Source: Chitinophagaceae bacterium (GTDB lineage: Bacteria > Bacteroidota > Bacteroidia > Chitinophagales > Chitinophagaceae). From it: a stretch of 49,950 nt of DNA. Of this stretch, positions 45,101 through 49,950 are shown in pieces (the first letter of the stretch is position 1; every line of letters begins with the position of its first letter). The stretch spans positions 1 through 49,950 of the forward strand of contig CAHJWK010000022.1 of NCBI GenBank assembly GCA_903642275.1. The letters run 5' to 3'. The translations under genes and the position numbers were made by a program. The notes below the pieces were generated by a model, which was not told where the DNA came from, searched no databases, and worked only from the letters and a program-made list of their open reading frames with translations.

Positions 45101-45902
45101 AGGATCAGGCAATTTTATTCAAACGAAATATAATTTGAAATACCCATCCAAAGATGCAAAAGATATTATCACATTGTTTTCATCAAAAGCAAACGATTAC
45201 AGCAAGATAATACCTGTTATGTTAATTGATAAAGATGTGACACTTGCGAATGTTTTGAAATTGAAACAACAACTTAAACAATCTAAACCTGATGATTATG
45301 TTATTTTATTTTATGCAGGACACGGATTAGTTGATAAAAACTATGATTATTATTTATCAACATACAATACAGATTTCTCAAGCCCTAAAAAATTCGCACT
45401 GCCTTATTCTTCCTTAGAAAACATTTTAGACAGTATACCCGCAAGAAATAAGATGATGTTTATTGACGCCTGTAACAGCGGTGAAATTGATAAAGAATCT
45501 GTAACGCAAAACTTAAAAGTCACAAAACCTGATAATGATCTTACGTTTCGAGATGGTGGCGGCATATATCTTAAAGAAAACGCATCGGATTTAAATAATT
45601 CATTTAAGCTTATGCAAACATTATTTACCGACTTAAGAAGATCTAATGGAACTTCTGTAATGGCTTCTGCAGGAGCAGCGGAATTTGCAGTAGAGGGCGA
45701 AAGCTGGCACAATGGTGTGTTTACATTTATACTACAAAAAGCATTACAAGAGAAGCTCGCTGATATAAATAAAGATGGAGAAATATATGCTTCTGAATTG
45801 ATAGAATATATGGAGCAACAAGTGCCTTTATTAACCAACGGCAGTCAGCATCCGGTAAGCCGTTCAGAAAATATTGTGCATGATATGTTGATATGGAGGT
45901 AG
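42180..45902 (+). CDS. WD40-like propeller protein with C-terminal caspase-like (C14) protease
   Basis: 1240 residues. A probable signal peptide (AGIVLLLLLKPFLSESQS) places it outside the cytosol. Residues of about 30-800 contain WD40/PD40 blades (for example VQFSPDSSKILFGLQDGTIG and FAAASDDGLVRLWSIS). An Ig-like linker covers about 865-960. The caspase fold starts near 968 (MYVIAIGSGNF). The catalytic dyad is intact: H1048 in FYAGHGL and C1098 in FIDACNSGE. Further features are SVMASAGAAEFAVEGESW, an EF-hand-like DINKDGEIYASEL and SQHPVSRSENI. It is a likely effector peptidase whose propeller recognises a partner or target. Confidence 0.88.
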   Translation: MNSEIRSYCAGIVLLLLLKPFLSESQSFKPSLTLQSGMNIIIESEFIFSPLNTYFCGYNLEGEYVLWNVKTGALIKKITPFTTDVFTLLYTAKPVFSNDEKYLLLPQYPQGNYLLYDIQNDSIVNTFKPPFPEEKYTDAFFSKDQSKVMLVAQVGGDNPYARIQVKSINGEHSYKSVILNLPVIGIENSWLLNLVFKKLMNTVKAIPGILSIAASTDLERIWFSVAAGKLYTLNLTSVPDRELKAEDYTAIASTTNHKLIDRLSLYGNNLFAASKGSMVSIRKSKNQIKTDTLYVIDANNGSIKKKTISEFVILSTDQRANDIGTEPLTTGQYLNTYFKVEDTATENFTVICYDLLTDKELFRVKNGKSMFYYVKNNYQPEQLHGGYIVGISNDGLSFAECTREMVIHDMKENVITSEFSIVRGALKLNAPLFLDSTTLMIPKTYNDAFIINLKTAEVDRLKREISCQDTARGGANVFFRIDNTSGINIQNACLSSNKKTIGLINYIPNDLCTTGDNKTFELYDASKRNLLKTYTYNDPEYTYTSSMVGSDSLKYLFYYKLVDFSKSPATVQKLIVVNKKDTFFSVNPVYIPSINSIVGVCGTRKSPGDPTIIFAQWDVNGNMLKTYKYERPKSKQSFQTVITEVQFSPDSSKILFGLQDGTIGIFDIAQMKVIAAFEDGKAFENKFLKLYDHTQVMAGCFIDNDFFAAASDDGLVRLWSISQNKLIKVINKEPHMFFTLVVSPDKKYLVGVDYDKTVLFLNLNSGETDMRFVAFDYKSYAMIDKNGFYTSNKSSDKDLRFTYKGKSYEFSQFDLYLNRPDKIIETLGYGDTAYSGYYKRAYEKRLSKSGYKASSFTLPPASDIPEVNVTDLPVNTRETSSSSLSFSVQAQSESAFLDKLMISINGVPLYGINGMLLKNKSNFANIPVSVPLSSGENKIEVSVLNTKGIESLPNYININKITETVKPTMYVIAIGSGNFIQTKYNLKYPSKDAKDIITLFSSKANDYSKIIPVMLIDKDVTLANVLKLKQQLKQSKPDDYVILFYAGHGLVDKNYDYYLSTYNTDFSSPKKFALPYSSLENILDSIPARNKMMFIDACNSGEIDKESVTQNLKVTKPDNDLTFRDGGGIYLKENASDLNNSFKLMQTLFTDLRRSNGTSVMASAGAAEFAVEGESWHNGVFTFILQKALQEKLADINKDGEIYASELIEYMEQQVPLLTNGSQHPVSRSENIVHDMLIWR

Positions 45903-46026
45903 GTGACGAAGTAGGCTTTACATTTGAATTTACGACAGGATAGTGCATGTTAGTTAAAAAGTATTTAATTGCTCAGACAAAAAAATTTAATTTTTGAGAA
46001 TGAAAATTCTTCTTTTTCCCTTGGAA

Positions 46027-47325
46027 TCACAAGCTTGGCCTGCTATCCCAAAGCCGTTTAATCATATGCGCCTTTTGTACTTTATCTGCTTTAATATACC
46101 TGCGAAAAGCTTTTTCCGTTTTATGCCCGCTTATCGTCATAATTTAATCCGTTGGTGTACCCTCCAGGTATTCATTTGTACAAAAGGAACGCCTGCAAGT
46201 ATGGGATGTAATCCGGGCATATTTGGGTCGCACCTCTTCAACTATTTTATTGCCTTTTTTATTTGTAATTTTCACTTGCTCCTCTATTCCAGCAAGCATA
46301 CAAACCTCTTTAATATTGTCATTAAATTTAACGTTGCTGACCTGGGGCATTTGCATATTATATTTATCGATCAAAATAGTTTTAGCATCTTGCCGCAAAG
46401 GCACAATCACTGATGACAAAGTCTTTGTTTGTGTTACGTACAACATGCCGCCTCTAAGTTCGTCAGGTTTAATATCCGAATAGTCGCTGAAACGAAAGCC
46501 GGTTAAGCATCCTAAAACAAGCAAGTCTCGATATTTTATTAATGCCGGATGATTGGATAAATCAAGATGATAGATTTTAGAAATTTCTCCCCAACTCAAA
46601 TACACTGCATCAACATCTTCCTGCAAAACTTTAAAATCACTTAAATCAGTAAAAGGAATAATTTTTTCCTTCATTCTATCTCGCAAAAAGGATTTGAGAT
46701 GCTTAACGGTTTTGCCAATGGTATTCAACTTTAATCCTTTAATGACCGTTGTTCTTCTTGGATGAATAACATCATACATGAGGAAGTTGACAAACTGCTC
46801 ATAGAAATATATATCAAAGCTTTCAAAAGTGATTGGCTTATTTCGATATGTCTGGAAATCTAGCAGATGTTTCTTCGTTGCTTTAATTACATTAATTGTA
46901 CATTTCTTCACAATACCTTCTCTCGCGTTAATGTAGTCATCAATATTATGAAACACGTCAAGATTTAAGTGTGAATTAAATTCTGGTAACACTTTAACCG
47001 GGTCAAAGCTTGTATTAAATCTTTCTTTCAGAAACTGTGTTGGTGAGACAGTGTTTTTCTTAAGTGCATAATTTATCAAATCTTCTGCACGTCGCAATCG
47101 TTGCGAAAGTTGTGTTTCAATGCTTTCAATCGTTCCATATTGAACCGGAAGATTTGCTGCTATGCGACTATTTTTTCTATTCCAGTAAACGGGCGGAATT
47201 GAAAGTCCTGTATCGACTAAAACTCTTTCATCAGATGTTCTGCAGTACTGAATAAAAATTACACTGGTGCCATCGCGGCGTATCCATTCCTTTTTACAAA
47301 CGGGTTTGATTGGAAGTATCATCAC
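46027..47325 (-). pseudogene. Tyrosine recombinase, inactivated by a nonsense codon before the catalytic tyrosine
   Basis: The frame from 47325 gives an arm-binding domain, a core-binding domain and a catalytic domain with R in LTGFRFSD, and HTCRRSF. It stops at TAA (46144-46146) after EGTPTD. Beyond the stop the same frame continues IMTISGHKTEKAFRRYIKA to TGA at 46027, so a TTA-to-TAA change removes the GH box and the nucleophilic Tyr. The intact protein would have about 432 residues. It starts 155 bp left of scar C and reads away from it. Confidence 0.85.
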
Positions 47326-47331
47326 TGTTGA

Positions 47332-47354
47332 TTACTCTATTTTTTACTCTATTT
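47332..47354 (+). repeat. Direct repeat upstream of the inactivated integrase
   Basis: TTACTCTATTT occurs twice with a 12-bp period, immediately upstream of the integrase start. It is a candidate pair of integrase arm sites, similar in layout to the tandem 11-mers at 32477. Confidence 0.45.
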
Positions 47355-47480
47355 CAGTTATATAAATCCCAATAAAGTTCAAAACCGACGAGATAAAAAA
47401 CAACCCATATAATGCTAAAAAACAAGGAGTTGAATAAAAGTGAGTAATAACAGATATGAATAGGAAACTAAGGAGCTGTG

Positions 47481-47496
47481 CCGTCCGGTCCGCTTT
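47481..47496 (+). repeat. tRNA-3'-end-like scar C (putative attachment site)
   Basis: CCGTCCGGTCCGCTTT matches scar B over 16 bp in opposite orientation, and scar A over 10 bp in the same orientation. A terminator follows 6 bp later. Integrase genes diverge from both sides of this point (47325 leftward, 47641 rightward). Confidence 0.55.
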
Positions 47497-47501
47497 TGAA
47501 A

Positions 47502-47527
47502 GGATTACAAGCATGTAATCCTTTTTT
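47502..47527 (+). terminator. Intrinsic terminator linked to scar C
   Basis: GGATTACA-AGCA-TGTAATCC forms a perfect 8-bp stem followed by TTTTTT. Its distance from the scar is what one expects for a terminator behind a tRNA gene. Confidence 0.8.
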
Positions 47528-47640
47528 ATTTTTATATCTCTTTACTTTTAGTAGGTTGATTTTCAGTCTTTTACAACATTCACAATTCTATGAGCTTATT
47601 ATCTTTAATTCAGGTTGATCCTTTTTTAATCGACCAAATT

Positions 47641-48967
47641 ATGTTATTACCTATTAAACCAATTTGCAGTGCTAACAAGACACTTCGCAATGGTACATCT
47701 ACTATCTTCCTTCAATATTGCTTCAGCGCAAGCAATAGAACCTATTAAACACAGGCATTCGTATTCCGGCAAACCATTGGAGTGCAAAATAGCGTTGTAT
47801 TTCAAGTAAGTATGGAAACAGTCAAAAACTAAATGAAGAATTAGTCAGGCTTACCCGCATCGCCGAAGACCTTGGTGACGTTCGCTATCACAATCAAATT
47901 TCAAACAAGGGAAGTTTTGTAAAAAAGTCATTCCGTTTAGACTTTAATGCTTCAACATTAAATACCATCAAAGGCAGTTTCGAAACTTTAAGCGCTGCTG
48001 AACAAGTACAGAAACAAGATATTTATTATCAGTTAGATGCTTATATAAAATCCAAAGAAATGAAAGTGAGCAAAGCAACGCTTTGTGTCTACCGTAATAT
48101 AAAAGCCCATCTTCTTGCTTTTGAAAAATACAGCTGCAAGAAAATAGCATTCGATGATTTGGATTTCTCTTTTTATGAAGCCTTTGTGTCCTATCTCACC
48201 TTTCACCATATTCATGCACGTAGAAAGACCCAGCTCGTCGGATTAAAATTGAATACAATTGTTAAAACAGTTAAGCATTTTAGAGTTTTTATTAAAGACC
48301 GTGTAAAAAGAAAAATTATACCAGCCATTGATTTAAGTGATTTAGAATACCAGAAGAATAAAGTGATGCAATCTATCTTACTCATCAGGAAATAGCAGCT
48401 TTTTATCATGCAGATTTAACGGCCTTTCCTTATCTTATTGAGTACAGGGATTTGTTTGTACTTGGTTGTTTAACTGGTTTGCGGTTTTCTGATTTTTCAA
48501 CCTTACAGCCGGAAGATTTAAAGCGTGATATATTATGTAAGAAGCAAACCAAGTCCGATCGCTGGGTTATAATTCCTCTGCGTGAAGAAGCCAAATTAAT
48601 TTTCACCAAGCAATTTAAAGACAAGTTTAAATGTCTTACTAATCCGGAATTTAACAGGCATATTAAAACGATAGGTAAATTAGCAGGTATCGATCAATTA
48701 GTCAGGTTTTCTTATAAGAAAGGAAATAAAAGCATCGAAGTAGCTAAGCCAAAATACGAATGGATAACATCTCATACAGCGCGTCGTTCGTTTTGCACCA
48801 ATGAATTTATTTATGGTACACCGGTTGAATTAATCATGAAGATAAGCGGCCATAAAAACACTAAAGACTTCTACAGGTACATTAGAATTACGCCTGAAGA
48901 AGCTGCTAATAAAATCAAAGCGTTATGGCAGTCAAGAAGGGATATAAAGCTTATAAAAACTTTATAA
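47641..48967 (+). pseudogene. Second tyrosine recombinase, frameshifted and interrupted
   Basis: It is homologous over its length to the integrase at 46027-47325. It starts MLLPIKPICSANKTLRNGTS, shifts frame near 47735 (to LLNTGIRIPANHWSAK), and meets a TAG near 47794. It then continues through the core-binding domain (LKLNTIVKTVKHFRVFIKDR) and shifts again near 48363 into DAIYLTHQEIAAFYHADL. The catalytic domain is still complete: LTGLRFSD, HTARRSF, SGHKNTKDFYRYI with Tyr, ending at 48967. Both frames of the last part are open for 111 and 171 codons. It cannot make an intact protein. Confidence 0.8.
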
Positions 48968-49093
48968 ATGAATAAAGGGAGCTCACTACTAGCTTTGAGT
49001 GAGTATTTAAAAAGAAGGGTGACACAGGATTTTCTGTTAAGGCTAATGGTAAAAATTTAGAATCTTATAGATGACATCTATTGTCACAATTTT

Positions 49094-49148
49094 TTGAAAT
49101 TAAGATTGACGTCAGAAATTTTGTGAACTTCTACACTCTTAATTTCAA
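49094..49148. repeat. 12-bp perfect inverted repeat
   Basis: TTGAAATTAAGA (49094-49105) and TCTTAATTTCAA (49137-49148) enclose a 31-bp loop. It lies about 35 bp beyond the transposase stop and has no T tract. It may be part of the insertion-sequence end or an unrelated hairpin. Confidence 0.45.
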
Positions 49149-49183
49149 GCTCATCATAGTTGAACACTGCTAAATTTATATCG

Positions 49184-49950
49184 TTATGAAAAAGAGAGCT
49201 TTACCGGTGATAAATACCCGAGTGCTTTGTGCGGTCTTTCATGATTGTAATCATGCCTCCACTCTTCAGTCATTATCCTTACTTCTGCCAGGAAGTAAAA
49301 TAAAAACGCATTCAGCAGTTCTCTTCTTATGCTACCATTCTTTCTTTCAATATAAGCGTTCTGCATAGGCTTGCCCGGTTGTATGTACTGCAGCGTGATT
49401 TGATTTTCCCTGCACCATTGCTGCAGTGTGTTGCTTATAAATTCAGGCCCGTTATCTACCCGGATGTTTGCTGGTTTGCTTCGTTCATTGATTAATTTGT
49501 TTAACACACGCTGTACTCTTAAAGAAGGTAGCGAGGTATCTACTTCAATGGCTAAGGATTCACGGTTATAATCATCCAGCACATTGAACAACCTGAACTT
49601 TCTTCCATCTGCAAGCGCATCACTCATAAAATCAATGCTCCATGTTTGACCCGCGGCCACAGGTATCACCAGCGGTTGCTTTATCCCTTTCAGGCAGGCG
49701 TTTCTTTGCCTTGCGTCTTATATTAAGATTCATCATAGGGTATATCCTGCGCACTCTTTTATGGTTCCATAATTTACCCCTGTTTCTAAAGCGGTGGTAG
49801 CTTTGCCAAAAACCAATGGATGGATGTTTATCAATCATTTCCGTTAAAGCTTCCTGTATCTCCCTGTCATCTCTCTAGTTTGCTTTGATACTGGTAGCTG
49901 CTGCGTGGCAGTTGCACAATTTTACAAGCCTTGCTGATACTGCACTGTTG
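49184..49950 (-). mobile_element. IS3-family transposase (orfB-type), frameshifted, cut by the right edge
   Basis: Three frame segments on the minus strand form one IS3 OrfB. The first, from the edge, reads ISKACKIVQLPRSSYQYQSK and then shifts near 49875 into REIQEALTEMIDKHPSIGFW. The second reads [10 protein letters not shown] and shifts near 49682 (one extra base) into [17 protein letters not shown]. The last part holds the whole rve catalytic core: D in WSIDFMSD, D in RVDNGPEF and E in [13 protein letters not shown], ending [15 protein letters not shown]. With two frameshifts it is not functional as sequenced. The upstream orfA and left end lie outside the window. Confidence 0.8.

Noticed and set aside
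28531-47496. Scars A and C as ends of a single simple element
   Set aside because: They share only 10 bp, B is inverted between them, and several unrelated junctions lie inside; a single insertion does not explain the layout.

Overview
The window reads as a low-GC chromosome segment of a member of the Bacteroidota, most likely Chitinophagaceae. Several things point this way. Start codons lack Shine-Dalgarno sequences. TAnnTTTG promoter -7 boxes sit in front of rpsL, glmM, the DUF3276 gene and the tRNA gene. The gene families are also typical: DUF3276/PUR-alpha-like protein, a roughly 460-aa GlmM, a LigD, LytTR/LytS pairs, an ECF sigma factor with a membrane partner, and IntDOT-like integrases. 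The genus assignment is inference; no 16S gene is present.

Bases 1-26600 are mostly ordinary core chromosome. They hold ilvE, rpsL-rpsG (closed by a terminator, with no fusA following), tag, a CoA-transferase beta subunit, a TPR lipoprotein, a TolB-like propeller protein, and a zinc-ribbon/CPBP-protease pair. Then come meaB with an esterase, LigD (ligase-polymerase only), a frameshifted alcohol dehydrogenase, a CorC/HlyC protein, Uma2, PAP2 phosphatase and methyltransferase genes, glmM, a ClC channel, DinB, a sigma/anti-sigma-like pair, DUF3276 and an ABC half-transporter. Between the esterase and ligD lies a nine-unit, exactly 42-bp tandem repeat that reads as a 14-residue peptide repeat.

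At 26637 an intact tRNA-Ser(TGA) is followed by an IntDOT-like tyrosine recombinase, and from here to the right end the window is a composite accessory region. It contains three short scars resembling the 3' end of another tRNA (28531, 32416, 47481), two of them followed by intrinsic terminators. It also contains two further tyrosine-recombinase genes, both inactivated, diverging from the scar at 47481, and a broken IS3-type transposase at the right end. Decayed fragments include an AraC helix-turn-helix tail, a possible relaxase tail, a VWA/YfbK C-terminus and a decayed duplicate of a membrane protein. Cargo includes a LytTR two-component pair facing an erythromycin-esterase-like gene, and an outer-membrane protein/cupin pair.

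Two systems deserve attention. First, 40051-45902 is a compact three-gene operon. It encodes a CHASE2-type membrane sensor with no output domain, a small FecR-like exported protein, and a 1240-residue propeller protein ending in a caspase-like (C14) protease with an intact His/Cys dyad and a probable signal peptide. This looks like an extracytoplasmic sensor-to-caspase system. Second, at 35808-38661 a DUF4007 gene overlaps an ATPase gene of defence-island type. The ATPase is fused in frame to the C-terminal half of a YcaC-like isochorismatase. On the other side of this module lies a VWA gene that has also lost its 5' part. The module therefore appears to have replaced the middle of a divergent gene pair.
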